Positions 6,891 to 13,761 of a DNA stretch of 19,580 nt are shown here, one piece after another. This DNA is from Actinomycetota bacterium (GTDB lineage Bacteria > Actinomycetota > Acidimicrobiia > Acidimicrobiales > GCA-2861595). The notes beneath the pieces are model-generated. The model did not search any database, was not told where the DNA came from, and saw only the letters and a program-made list of their open reading frames with translations. How positions within the stretch are numbered: the first letter of the stretch is position 1; each line of letters begins with the position of its first letter. The translations under genes and the position numbers were made by a program. The stretch is from NCBI GenBank assembly GCA_016781225.1, contig JADDQT010000009.1:1-19580 (forward strand), written 5' to 3'.

Positions 6891-8410
6891 GCCGCCGACA
6901 CCTCGGGGGCCGCTCCAAGCAGGCGGCGTCGGCCGGCCAACCCCCAAAGCGGCCAAAGGACAACTCCGGTGACGGCGACGAGGATGAGGGCGGCGGGGGC
7001 AGCTTGGGCGTAGAGGCCCTGCGACGCCGAGGTCCACACCCGCACGGCCAAGGTGTCGTAGCCGGCGGGGAGCAAGAGCAAGGTGGCCGGAAGCTCTTTC
7101 ATGGCGGTGAGGAACACCAGCGCCGCCCCTGCCAGCAGGCCGCCCCTCATGAGAGGAAAGGTGACACTGCAGGCGACGGAGAGGCGGGAGCGGCCCAGTG
7201 AACGGCCCGCTTCTTCGAGGGCAGGATCGACCTGGAGCAGCGACGAGCGCACCGAGCCCAGCGCCTCAGGCAGGAACCGCACCAAGTACGCCAACACCAG
7301 GATGGCCAGCGTTTGGTAGAGGCCGGGCAGGAAACGGGCTGCGAAGAAGACCATGGCCAAAGCGATGACGAGGCCCGGCAGGGCATAACCGGACAGCGCC
7401 AACACCTCCACGGCCCGGGACAAACGGCTGCGGTGGCGCACGGCCAGGACGGCAACCGGCAGGGCCGCGACCACAGCCAGGACGGCGGCCATGATCGAGA
7501 CCTGAGCCGAGATCAGAGCGGCACGAGCGATCACCGATGCGCTGTCGGCTCCGCTCGAGCCCACGATGGACCAGTAGCCCAGCACGGCCACAGGTATGCC
7601 GATTCCAGCAAAGACGATCACCCCGACGCCCACGGCGGCCGGCCAGCGCCAGTGTCCGAGAGGTGTCAGCGGAGCGGGACGCCGCCCGGCCACCACCGGA
7701 GTCGGGGCCGGGCGGCCCCGAAGGCGCAGCTCGGCAGCCACCACGGCCAGGGTCAAGGCCACCAGCACCAGCCCTAGCAGGGCCGGGCGGGCTCGGTCGA
7801 ACGAGGAGCGGTACTCCACGTAGATCGCTCGGGTCACGGTATCGAAGCGCATGATCGACACCGCTCCGAAGTCGCTCAGGACGTATAGGAATACCAACAG
7901 CCCCCCGGCCGCGATGGCCGGGCGGAGCCCAGGCAGCAGCACCCGGCGGAAGCTGGACCACGGCGTGTCACCGAGAGCCCTCCCCGCCTCCTCGAGGGAA
8001 GGATCGGCGGAGCGGAGCACGGCTCGGGCGAGCAACAGCACGTAGGGATAGGTCGACAGGGTCAACGCCGCGGTGGCCCCCCAGAACCCGATGATGGCGG
8101 GCATCTCCCAGGCCAGCCCCCGTGGTCCCACGGCGGCCAGGAGGGCCAGGGCGCCAACGTAGGTCGGCACTACCAGAGGAAGAGCAGCGGCGACCCCGAG
8201 GATCCGCCGCCCCGGCAGGTCGCTGCGCTCCACCAGCCAGGCGATGCCCACCCCGACCAGCACGGCCAGCACGGTGACCGCCACGGCCAGGCTCAGCGTG
8301 TCGATGACCAGGTCCAGCACCCTCGAGGTGAGCACCTGGCCCAGCGGGTCCTCTCCCCCGGCGGCCCGCAGGCCCAAATGAGCCAGCGGCAGCACCATGG
8401 CAACGGCCAC
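6887..8410 (-). CDS. fbpB: Ferric-iron ABC transporter permease (FbpB type)
   Basis: A fused permease of about 507 residues with two homologous halves and about 12 membrane segments. Each half has an EAA loop that contacts the ATPase: DPSLEEAGRALGDTPWSSFRRVLLP in the first and DPALEEAGRSLGRSRLSVACSVTFP in the second. This two-in-one layout is typical of FbpB/SfuB ferric permeases. The stop overlaps the fbpC start (GTGA). The N terminus is uncertain. GTG 8410 is the first standard start in frame, but it cuts into the first hydrophobic helix (LILGFLAVTVAVAMVLPL). The frame stays open to 8467, where CTG overlaps the fbpA stop as CTGA behind a GAGAGGTG ribosome-site-like sequence. If CTG is used, the protein gains 19 residues and a complete first helix. 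Confidence 0.83.
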   Translation of the reverse strand: MAVAMVLPLAHLGLRAAGGEDPLGQVLTSRVLDLVIDTLSLAVAVTVLAVLVGVGIAWLVERSDLPGRRILGVAAALPLVVPTYVGALALLAAVGPRGLAWEMPAIIGFWGATAALTLSTYPYVLLLARAVLRSADPSLEEAGRALGDTPWSSFRRVLLPGLRPAIAAGGLLVFLYVLSDFGAVSIMRFDTVTRAIYVEYRSSFDRARPALLGLVLVALTLAVVAAELRLRGRPAPTPVVAGRRPAPLTPLGHWRWPAAVGVGVIVFAGIGIPVAVLGYWSIVGSSGADSASVIARAALISAQVSIMAAVLAVVAALPVAVLAVRHRSRLSRAVEVLALSGYALPGLVIALAMVFFAARFLPGLYQTLAILVLAYLVRFLPEALGSVRSSLLQVDPALEEAGRSLGRSRLSVACSVTFPLMRGGLLAGAALVFLTAMKELPATLLLLPAGYDTLAVRVWTSASQGLYAQAAPAALILVAVTGVVLWPLWGLAGRRRLLGAAPEVSAA

Positions 8411-8463
8411 CGTGACGGCCAGGAAGCCCAGTATCAGCGGCGGTCGGACCGCGCGGCGAGCGC

Positions 8464-9477
8464 TCAGGTGAGCCCCACCTCTCGGAGCAGCTGTTGAGAG
8501 GCCTCCAGGTCACGGCCGAGGCGTTCGAGAGGCACGTCTATGGTGCGCAGCCTCTCGAGGGGCGGAAGTTCGGGGATGGGGGTGGTACCCGGCCGAAGGG
8601 GGTACTCGGCGGTCTGGTCCCTGAAGTAGGTCTGAGCCTCCTCCTCGAGCAGGAAGCGCACGAACCTCCGGGCCGCCTCATCCTGGTCTGTCCCGGCCAC
8701 GATGGCCCCCCCGGCCACGTTCACGAAGGTCCCCTCGCCGCCTGGGCCTTGGCCTGGGAAGTGGTTGGCCACCGGTGCGCCGGGGCGTTCCTTGAACTCG
8801 TTGTAGAGGTAATAGTGATTGACCAGGCCCAGGTCCACCTCGCCCTTGGCCACGGCCTCGAGGACGAGGACGTTGTTGTCGTAGCGCTTGGCGCCACCAG
8901 CCTTGAGCCCCTCCAGGAAGGCCCGGGTCCGCTCGGCGCCGACCTGCTCGACCAGAGCGGATACGAAGGCCACGAAGGAGGCGTTCGTGGGCGGGAAGCC
9001 CACCCTCGAAGCCCACTGCGGCCGGGCGACGTCCAACACGCTCGCCGGCAGGTCGGCCTCCTCGAGGCGCTGCGTGTTGTAGGAGATGACCCTGGCTCGC
9101 CCGGTCACGCCTACCCAACGGCCCTTTGGGTCTCGGAACCGGGGCTCGACCAGATCCAGCACGTCTTGGGGAAGCGGAGCCAGCCGGCCCCGGCCGGCCA
9201 AGGCGGCCAGGGCACCGGCATCCTGGCTGAAGAAGACGTCTGCGCGGCTCGACGCTCCCTCCTCCAGGAGCGTGGGCGTGAGTTCGGTGGTGTCGGCGTA
9301 GCGGACGCGGATGTCGACACCCGTTCTCTTGGCGAAGCGCTCGAGGATCGGCGCCACGAGCTTCTCGTTGCGGCCTGAGTAGATGACGAGCTCGTCACCG
9401 CCACCGCCGCCGCAGCCGGCAAGGGTTGAAACCATTAGGGCCAAGGCCACCAGCGCGCGCCCCTTTGCCTTTGGCAT
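8464..9477 (-). CDS. fbpA: Ferric-iron ABC transporter substrate-binding lipoprotein (FbpA/FutA type)
   Basis: A 337-residue extracellular iron-binding lipoprotein. The signal peptide ends in the lipobox STLAGC (Cys22). The mature protein begins DELVIYSGRNEKLVAPILERF, the classic opening of FbpA/FutA proteins, whose first Tyr (Tyr33) lies at the iron site. A tyrosine cluster VNHYYLYNEF (Tyr222, Tyr223, Tyr225) supplies the other expected Fe(III) ligands. TGRARVISYNT and FPPTNASFVAFVSAL are also family-typical. The start ATG 9477 has AGGAAG eight nt upstream. It is the first gene of fbpA-fbpB-fbpC-cupredoxin and reads away from the small gene before bfd. An iron box at 9493-9506 lies immediately upstream, so transcription should rise when iron is scarce. 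Confidence 0.88.
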   Translation of the reverse strand: MPKAKGRALVALALMVSTLAGCGGGGGDELVIYSGRNEKLVAPILERFAKRTGVDIRVRYADTTELTPTLLEEGASSRADVFFSQDAGALAALAGRGRLAPLPQDVLDLVEPRFRDPKGRWVGVTGRARVISYNTQRLEEADLPASVLDVARPQWASRVGFPPTNASFVAFVSALVEQVGAERTRAFLEGLKAGGAKRYDNNVLVLEAVAKGEVDLGLVNHYYLYNEFKERPGAPVANHFPGQGPGGEGTFVNVAGGAIVAGTDQDEAARRFVRFLLEEEAQTYFRDQTAEYPLRPGTTPIPELPPLERLRTIDVPLERLGRDLEASQQLLREVGLT

Positions 9478-9492
9478 GCCAGCATCTTCCTA

Positions 9493-9506
9493 TTAGGCAG
9501 CCCTAA
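9493..9506. promoter_or_regulatory. DtxR/IdeR-type iron box upstream of fbpA
   Basis: On the minus strand the site reads TTAGG-GCTG-CCTAA, a perfect 5-bp inverted repeat with a 4-nt centre, differing from the other two copies only in the centre. It ends 16 nt before the fbpA ATG and overlaps a possible -10 (CCTAAT, 9497-9492). Repression of the ferric importer by iron-loaded regulator is the natural reading. Confidence 0.75.
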
Positions 9507-9534
9507 CAATCAAGTGCCGGAACAGCCGCTCCTC

Positions 9535-9565
9535 TTGACAGCGCCTTGGACTTAGGGTTGCCTAA
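9535..9565 (+). promoter_or_regulatory. iron box and possible promoter upstream of the small gene and bfd
   Basis: TTAGG-GTTG-CCTAA at 9552-9565 is the third copy of the iron box; its arms extend to six bp (CTTAGG/CCTAAG, 9551-9566). A consensus -35 hexamer TTGACA lies at 9535-9540, but no good -10 follows at 17-18 nt. The box ends seven nt before the first ATG of the small gene, so a leaderless transcript, or a start further downstream, is likely. Confidence 0.65.
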
Positions 9566-9571
9566 GGATTG

Positions 9572-9865
9572 ATGGAAGGCCATCCTCCGCTCTCTGGCCT
9601 TGGGTCTCGAACGTCGGACGCAGCGGGCCCCCGGTGGCTCCGCACCACCGGCCCGCCGGATCTCGGGCTGCGCCGGATCAGCTGGGTCAAGGTGGAGCTC
9701 CTGGCCGATGGCCACCGTTGTGCGGTCGTGGGCGTTTCCCATCGCCTTCCCGTCGAGTGCTCAGTCCCACTGGGCACGGCGCTGAGACTCTGGCGCAGCG
9801 GCGTTCCCACCATCGTTCGCCGCCACCACAACCTCGTGTCGACCGCGCTGGCAGGAAGCGACTGA
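9572..9865 (+). CDS. small protein of unknown function preceding bfd
   Basis: I do not recognise this 97-residue protein. The first 35 residues are Gly/Pro/Arg-rich and low in structure. The rest (ISWVKVELLADGHRCAVVGVSHRLPVEC, then VPLGTALRLWRSGVPTIVRRH) looks like a compact alpha/beta fold with basic patches. It has no signal peptide or membrane segment. It begins seven nt after an iron box and its stop is one nt before the bfd start, so it is probably co-transcribed with bfd and iron-regulated. The start is uncertain: ATG 9572 has AAGGA only three nt upstream, TTG 9569 is in frame, and GTG 9692 would leave a 58-residue protein covering only the structured part. The one-nt spacing to bfd supports it being real. 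Confidence 0.5.
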   Translation: MEGHPPLSGLGSRTSDAAGPRWLRTTGPPDLGLRRISWVKVELLADGHRCAVVGVSHRLPVECSVPLGTALRLWRSGVPTIVRRHHNLVSTALAGSD

Positions 9866-9866
9866 C

Positions 9867-10067
9867 ATGTACGTATGCCTGTGCAAAGGAGTGACCGACG
9901 CGCAGGTGCGCGCCGCGGTGGCCGCTGGAGCGAAAGATGTGGCCGACGTGAGCCTCGCCTGCGAGGCTGGCGCTGGGTGCGGGGGCTGCCACCGCCTGCT
10001 GGCCCGCATGCTGTCGGGGTCGCCGTCGATGATCCATCCCGAGGAGGACTGCACGCCGGCGGCCTGA
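9867..10067 (+). CDS. bfd: Bacterioferritin-associated [2Fe-2S] ferredoxin
   Basis: A 66-residue protein with the BFD-like [2Fe-2S] domain. Four cysteines fall at positions 4, 6, 38 and 41 (VCLC...CGGC), the same spacing as E. coli Bfd, which donates electrons to bacterioferritin haem to release stored iron as Fe(II). An additional Cys32 lies near the cluster. The start ATG 9867 has AGGAAG eight to nine nt upstream. It lies between the unknown small gene and bfr, all on one strand, and follows the iron box at 9552. In other bacteria bfd is induced by iron limitation, which fits that box. The acidic C-terminal tail (HPEEDC) is specific to this copy. Confidence 0.9.
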   Translation: MYVCLCKGVTDAQVRAAVAAGAKDVADVSLACEAGAGCGGCHRLLARMLSGSPSMIHPEEDCTPAA

Positions 10068-10129
10068 CTTGGCGGTGGTAGCTGGACCTTCGCGTCCTAT
10101 GCTCTGGTGGTGAGCGAGGAGGACCAGGC

Positions 10130-10600
10130 ATGAAGGGAAGCTCGGAGCTCATCGAGTTGCTGAACGATGCCCTGACGGCCGAGCTGACGGCCATCAACCA
10201 GTACTTCGTGCAGGCAAAGATGTGTGAGAACTGGGGCTACGCCCGCCTGGGCGAACACCTTCGGGCGGAGTCCATCGACGAGATGCGTGACGCCGAGGCG
10301 CTCATCGAGCGGATCCTCTACCTCGAGGGCCTACCCAATCTGCAGCGAATGGGCACCGTGATGGTGGGCCAGACCGTCACTGAGCAGCACCGGGTGAATC
10401 TCGATCTGGAGCGCGCCGCCATCGAGCGGCTCAACCGTGGGATCGTCCAGTGCCGAGCGGCCGGCGACGAGGGCACCAGTCAGGTACTGGAGCGAATCCT
10501 GGCAGGCGAGGAGGAGCACGCCGACTGGCTCGAGACCCAGCTGGAGCTCATCGGTCAGATCGGCGAACCTCTCTACCTGGCCCAGCAGCTGCGGACCTGA
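10130..10600 (+). CDS. bfr: Bacterioferritin
   Basis: A 156-residue four-helix ferritin that forms 24-subunit haem-containing shells storing ferric iron. Alignment by eye to E. coli and mycobacterial Bfr is nearly gap-free: TAELTAINQYF (Glu18), ESIDEMRDAEALIERILYLEGLPNLQ, QHRVNLDLERAAI (Glu94) and LAGEEEHADWLETQLELI (Glu127, His130). The haem ligand Met52 is present. Codon 54 (10289-10291) is GAC, giving Asp where the ferroxidase centre normally has His54, a one-base difference from CAC. The start ATG 10130 has CGAGGAGGA seven nt upstream. The 62-nt gap after bfd contains TATGCT (10098-10103), so bfr may have its own promoter as well as read-through. A 10-bp hairpin follows the stop. Confidence 0.93.
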   Translation: MKGSSELIELLNDALTAELTAINQYFVQAKMCENWGYARLGEHLRAESIDEMRDAEALIERILYLEGLPNLQRMGTVMVGQTVTEQHRVNLDLERAAIERLNRGIVQCRAAGDEGTSQVLERILAGEEEHADWLETQLELIGQIGEPLYLAQQLRT

Positions 10601-10623
10601 CCCAGGCCCGCCCGACGCCATCA

Positions 10624-10650
10624 GCCTTCCCGGCCACCGCCCGGGGAGGC
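10624..10650 (+). terminator. GC-rich hairpin after bfr, possible terminator
   Basis: GCCTTCCCGG (10624-10633) pairs with CCGGGGAGGC (10641-10650) over 10 bp, with one T-G pair and a 7-nt loop. It lies 24 nt after the bfr stop. There is no T-run behind it, which is common for actinobacterial terminators but leaves the call uncertain. Confidence 0.5.
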
Positions 10651-10819
10651 GTCAGTGTTCACGGCCGCCGGCCGAACGACGAAAATTCCCCTTGCGTCCG
10701 GAACCCGGTTGATGTACAACATCGCTGGAGCTCGGTTCGAACCATCGGGAGGCCGAAAGGTCACTCGATGGGACGGCCGAGCTCCACCGCGTTACGGGGC
10801 TACCACCACCCGGGCGAAG

Positions 10820-10863
10820 CTTCAAGGTTCGTTCACACGCTGTTCACCCGTCGTTCCTTGCAC
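10820..10863 (+). promoter_or_regulatory. PHO box: tandem 11-bp repeats upstream of pstS
   Basis: Four consecutive 11-mers start at 10820 (CTTCAAGGTTC), 10831 (GTTCACACGCT), 10842 (GTTCACCCGTC) and 10853 (GTTCCTTGCAC). The middle two carry exact GTTCAC and the outer two are weaker. This matches the 11-bp direct-repeat architecture of actinobacterial PHO boxes bound by PhoP/RegX3-type activators. A TAGCGT -10-like sequence at 10880-10885 follows at the distance expected when the activator replaces a -35 element. The linked response regulator gene (15457-16161) is the likely binder. Confidence 0.75.
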
Positions 10864-10934
10864 CGTCAGGCGTCTCTCTTAGCGTCTGAATTGCGGCCAT
10901 CGAGATCGCACCGACCCTCAGGAGGTGTTCAACC

Positions 10935-11906
10935 ATGCTTGTACGCGGGTTACAGCCCATTCGTCTGGTTGCCGCAGTGCTCGCGCTCGCCTTGATAGGC
11001 GCCGCCTGTGGAGGAGATGACGAGGAGACCGGTGCTGGAGGCGGCGGGGAGAAGTTGAGCGGCGTCATTCGCGTCGACGGGTCGAGCACGGTGGCTCCTC
11101 TGAGTGAGGCGGCGGCCGAGCAGTTCCGCCAGCAGCAGTCTGGCGTCCAGGTCACCGTCGGAACCTCAGGCACCGGCGGCGGGTTCGAGAAGTTCTGCAA
11201 CGGTGAGACAGACATCAGCGACGCGTCCCGACCGATCAAGCAGAAGGAGATCGACGCCTGCAAGGCCAAGGGGACCAGCTATGAGGAGGTGGCTGTCGCC
11301 AATGACGGGCTGTCGGTGGTGGTCAACCCGCAGAACACGTGGGCCAAGTGCCTCACGGTCGAGCAGCTCAAGAAGATCTGGGAGCCGGGCTCGAAGATCT
11401 CCAGCTGGAATCAGGTCGATCCCAGCTTCCCCAACGAGAAGCTGACGCTCTTCGGAGCCGGTACCGACTCGGGGACGTTCGATTACTTCACTGAGGCCAT
11501 CAACGGCAAGGAGGGCGCCAGCCGGACCGACTACAGCGCCACCGAAGACGACAACGTCACGGTTCAGGGTGTGGCCGGCAACAAGGGGGGCTTGGGCTAC
11601 TTCGGGCTCTCCTATCTCAACGAGAACGCGACCAAGGTGAAGGGCGTCGAGATCAATGGCGGCCAGGGCTGTGTGGCACCGACCGAGCAGACGGTGCAGA
11701 ACGGGACCTACAAGCCCCTGGGCCGGCCGCTCTTCATCTACCCCTCGGCGGCAGCCCTCAAGAGGCCTGAGGTCAAGTCTTTCATCGAGTTCTACATCAA
11801 TCAGAACAGGGCAGTCACCGAGCAGGCCAAGTTTGTGCCGCTGACCGAGCAGCAGCTGACGCAATCGAAGCAGAAGGTCGACCGCCTCACCGCCGCCACC
11901 GGCTGA
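10935..11906 (+). CDS. pstS: Phosphate ABC transporter substrate-binding lipoprotein
   Basis: A 323-residue extracellular phosphate-binding lipoprotein with lipobox LIGAAC (Cys25). Phosphate-site motifs are plain: VDGSSTVAPLSEAAAEQF (about 48-65), TVGTSGTGGGFEKFCNGETDISDASRPI (about 74-101) and LFGAGTDSGTFDYF. KGGLGYFGLSY and the C-terminal block RPLFIYPS with SFIEFYI are typical of the PstS/SphX branch found in cyanobacteria and actinobacteria. The start ATG 10935 has GGAGGTG seven nt upstream. It is first in pstS-pstC-pstA-pstB, behind the PHO box, so strong induction under phosphate starvation is expected. The short Gly/Glu linker after the lipid Cys would tether it to the membrane. Confidence 0.96.
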   Translation: MLVRGLQPIRLVAAVLALALIGAACGGDDEETGAGGGGEKLSGVIRVDGSSTVAPLSEAAAEQFRQQQSGVQVTVGTSGTGGGFEKFCNGETDISDASRPIKQKEIDACKAKGTSYEEVAVANDGLSVVVNPQNTWAKCLTVEQLKKIWEPGSKISSWNQVDPSFPNEKLTLFGAGTDSGTFDYFTEAINGKEGASRTDYSATEDDNVTVQGVAGNKGGLGYFGLSYLNENATKVKGVEINGGQGCVAPTEQTVQNGTYKPLGRPLFIYPSAAALKRPEVKSFIEFYINQNRAVTEQAKFVPLTEQQLTQSKQKVDRLTAATG

Positions 11907-11914
11907 ACGGTTCC

Positions 11915-12874
11915 GTGACTGCTCCTGAGCTCGCGGCATCGCCAGACCTGGGGCTCGGATCGCAGTCGCTCCTTCAGGCCTCTAGGCCTCGCTACAGCGA
12001 GCAGGTCATCAAGTCGGTCTTGGCCTTGTGTGGCTTCCTCTCGATAGGCACGACCGTCGCCATCATCGGCTCGCTGGCGGTGCCCACGGTGGAGTTTTTC
12101 TCCGAGGTCAGCGTGGTGGAGTTCTTCACCACCCGGGAGTGGGCACCTCTCTTCGCCGACGCCAAGTTCGGCGTGCTCCCCCTGGTCACGGGCACCTTGG
12201 TGACGACGTTGGTGGCACTGGCCGTCTGCATACCCTTCGGCCTGGGTGCCGCCATTTACCTCAGTGAGTACGCCCAACGTCGGAGAAGAGCCATCCTGAA
12301 GCCGTTGCTCGAGATCCTGGCCGGCATTCCCACAGTGGTCTACGGATTCTTCGCCCTCACCTTCGTGACACCCCTGCTCCGGGATGTCTGGTTCCTGCCT
12401 GGCGAGGCCCCCACAGTCTTCAACGCCTTGTCCGCCGGCTTGGTGATGGGCGTCATGATCCTGCCCACGGTGGCGTCGCTGTCGGAGGACGCCATGACCG
12501 CGGTACCGCAGTCGTTGCGGCAGGGTGCCTATGGGCTGGGGAGCAACAAGATGCAGGTGTCAACCCGAGTGGTGCTGCCAGCCGCCCTCTCGGGAATCGT
12601 CGCCGCGTTCGTTCTTGCCATCTCTCGGGCCATGGGCGAGACGATGATCGTCCTCATCGCCGCCGGAGGCACTCCGAACCTGTCGCTCAATCCCGCCGAA
12701 GGCATGCAGACCCTTACCGCGTTCATTGCCGCAGCCGGCATCGGTGACCAACCGACCGGGAGCACCGGGTACAAGACGATCTTCGCGGTCGGCTCTACCC
12801 TGTTCGCCGTCACCTTCGTCTTGAACTTCCTCAGCATCCGCCTGGTCCGTCGGTTCCGTGAGGTCTACGAATGA
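11915..12874 (+). CDS. pstC: Phosphate ABC transporter permease PstC
   Basis: A 319-residue inner-membrane permease with six predicted membrane segments. The N-terminal cytoplasmic stretch is about 25 residues, followed by VIKSVLALCGFLSIGTTVAIIGSLA. The ATPase-contact EAA-type loop is MTAVPQSLRQGAYGLGSNKMQVSTRVVLPAALSG (about 193-226), and LAGIPTVVYGFFAL is the usual PstC signature earlier in the protein. The start is GTG 11915, eight nt after the pstS stop; no strong ribosome site is visible, so translation may be coupled to pstS. The stop overlaps the pstA ATG (ATGA). With PstA it forms the phosphate channel. Confidence 0.95.
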   Translation: MTAPELAASPDLGLGSQSLLQASRPRYSEQVIKSVLALCGFLSIGTTVAIIGSLAVPTVEFFSEVSVVEFFTTREWAPLFADAKFGVLPLVTGTLVTTLVALAVCIPFGLGAAIYLSEYAQRRRRAILKPLLEILAGIPTVVYGFFALTFVTPLLRDVWFLPGEAPTVFNALSAGLVMGVMILPTVASLSEDAMTAVPQSLRQGAYGLGSNKMQVSTRVVLPAALSGIVAAFVLAISRAMGETMIVLIAAGGTPNLSLNPAEGMQTLTAFIAAAGIGDQPTGSTGYKTIFAVGSTLFAVTFVLNFLSIRLVRRFREVYE

Positions 12875-13746
12875 CGTCACCGGTACTGGAACGGAGGTCC
12901 GGCGCTGACCGGATCAAGGGCCGAGCCTTCCACCTGTTCCTCCTCAGTTGCCTGGGGCTCGGCCTCGTCTGCCTGGTCGTCCTCCTTGTCCAGGTGGTCA
13001 CCAAGGGACTGCCACGACTCAACATTGATCTGTTTCGAGAGTTTCCATCCAGCAGTCCCAGGAGAGCCGGGGCCCGCTCGGCCATCTTCGGGACGATCTG
13101 GGTCGTCGGCATCTGCGGGCTCTTGGTCGTACCGGTGGGCGTCGCCGCCGCCCTGTACCTGGAGGAATACGCCGACACCACGCGCTGGTACAACCGCCTA
13201 ATCGAGGTGAACATCCAGAACCTTGCCGCCGTGCCCTCCATCGTCTACGGCATTCTCGGTCTCGGGTTCCTGTCCCGTGGGCCCCTCAACCTGGGGTTCG
13301 TGGTTCTCGCCGGTTCCCTGACCTTGGCCCTGCTCGTTCTGCCGATCGTGATCATCACCTCCCGGGAAGCCATCCGGGCGGTGCCCAACTCGATCCGGCT
13401 TGGCGCCTACGCCCTGGGCGCCACGCAGTGGCAGACCATTCGACGCCAGGTGCTGCCGAGCGCCGTCCCCGGAATCGCGACGGGCTCCATCCTCGCCTTG
13501 TCCCGCGCCATTGGGGAGGCCGCTCCCTTGATACTGCTCGGCGGTCTCACGTTCCTCACCTTCAACCCGACGGGATTGGACAGCCCCTTCACCGTCCTGC
13601 CCATTCAGATCTTCAACTGGATCTCCCGCCCCCAAGAAGAGTTCCGGGTCCTGGCTGCTGCCGCTATCGTGGTCCTGCTCGCCATCTTGATCTCCATGAA
13701 CGCGTTCGCCATCTTCGTCCGGAACCGCTACGAGCGGCGGTGGTAG
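12871..13746 (+). CDS. pstA: Phosphate ABC transporter permease PstA
   Basis: A 291-residue permease partner of PstC with six predicted membrane segments. LAAVPSIVYGILGLGFL and the EAA-type loop REAIRAVPNSIRLGAYALGATQWQTIRRQVLPSAVPGI are PstA hallmarks, as is SRAIGEAAPLILLGG after it. The start ATG 12871 overlaps the pstC stop as ATGA, with GTGAGG seven nt upstream inside pstC. The C terminus ends in basic residues (VRNRYERRW), placing it in the cytoplasm. Confidence 0.95.
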   Translation: MTSPVLERRSGADRIKGRAFHLFLLSCLGLGLVCLVVLLVQVVTKGLPRLNIDLFREFPSSSPRRAGARSAIFGTIWVVGICGLLVVPVGVAAALYLEEYADTTRWYNRLIEVNIQNLAAVPSIVYGILGLGFLSRGPLNLGFVVLAGSLTLALLVLPIVIITSREAIRAVPNSIRLGAYALGATQWQTIRRQVLPSAVPGIATGSILALSRAIGEAAPLILLGGLTFLTFNPTGLDSPFTVLPIQIFNWISRPQEEFRVLAAAAIVVLLAILISMNAFAIFVRNRYERRW

Positions 13747-13761
13747 CGGTGGACATCGACC

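Larger units (their letters stand above)
10601..10934. other. 334-nt intergenic region between bfr and pstS
   Basis: From left to right this holds a GC-rich hairpin (10624-10650), a small inverted repeat GATGT-ACA-ACATC (10711-10723), a 10-bp palindrome GGTTCGAACC (10734-10743), then the PHO repeats (10820-10863), a probable -10 (10880-10885) and the pstS ribosome site GGAGGTG (10921-10927). Short open frames crossing it have no ribosome site or family resemblance. Between 10650 and 10820 no further gene or RNA is supported. Confidence 0.6.

Noticed and set aside
6891..7037. N-terminal extension of the FbpC frame
   Set aside because: These bases encode the permease C terminus; the ATPase fold begins at the GTG overlapping the permease stop.
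10711..10723. GATGT-ACA-ACATC inverted repeat
   Set aside because: A five-bp arm in a non-coding gap is expected by chance, and it is too far from either start codon to assign a role.
10734..10743. GGTTCGAACC, resembling a tRNA T-loop
   Set aside because: The flanking bases do not form a T-stem, and no acceptor, D or anticodon arm can be built upstream. It is just a 10-bp palindrome.
10450..10995. A 181-codon plus-strand frame crossing from bfr into pstS
   Set aside because: It overlaps two confidently identified genes and the PHO box in another frame, and has no family resemblance.
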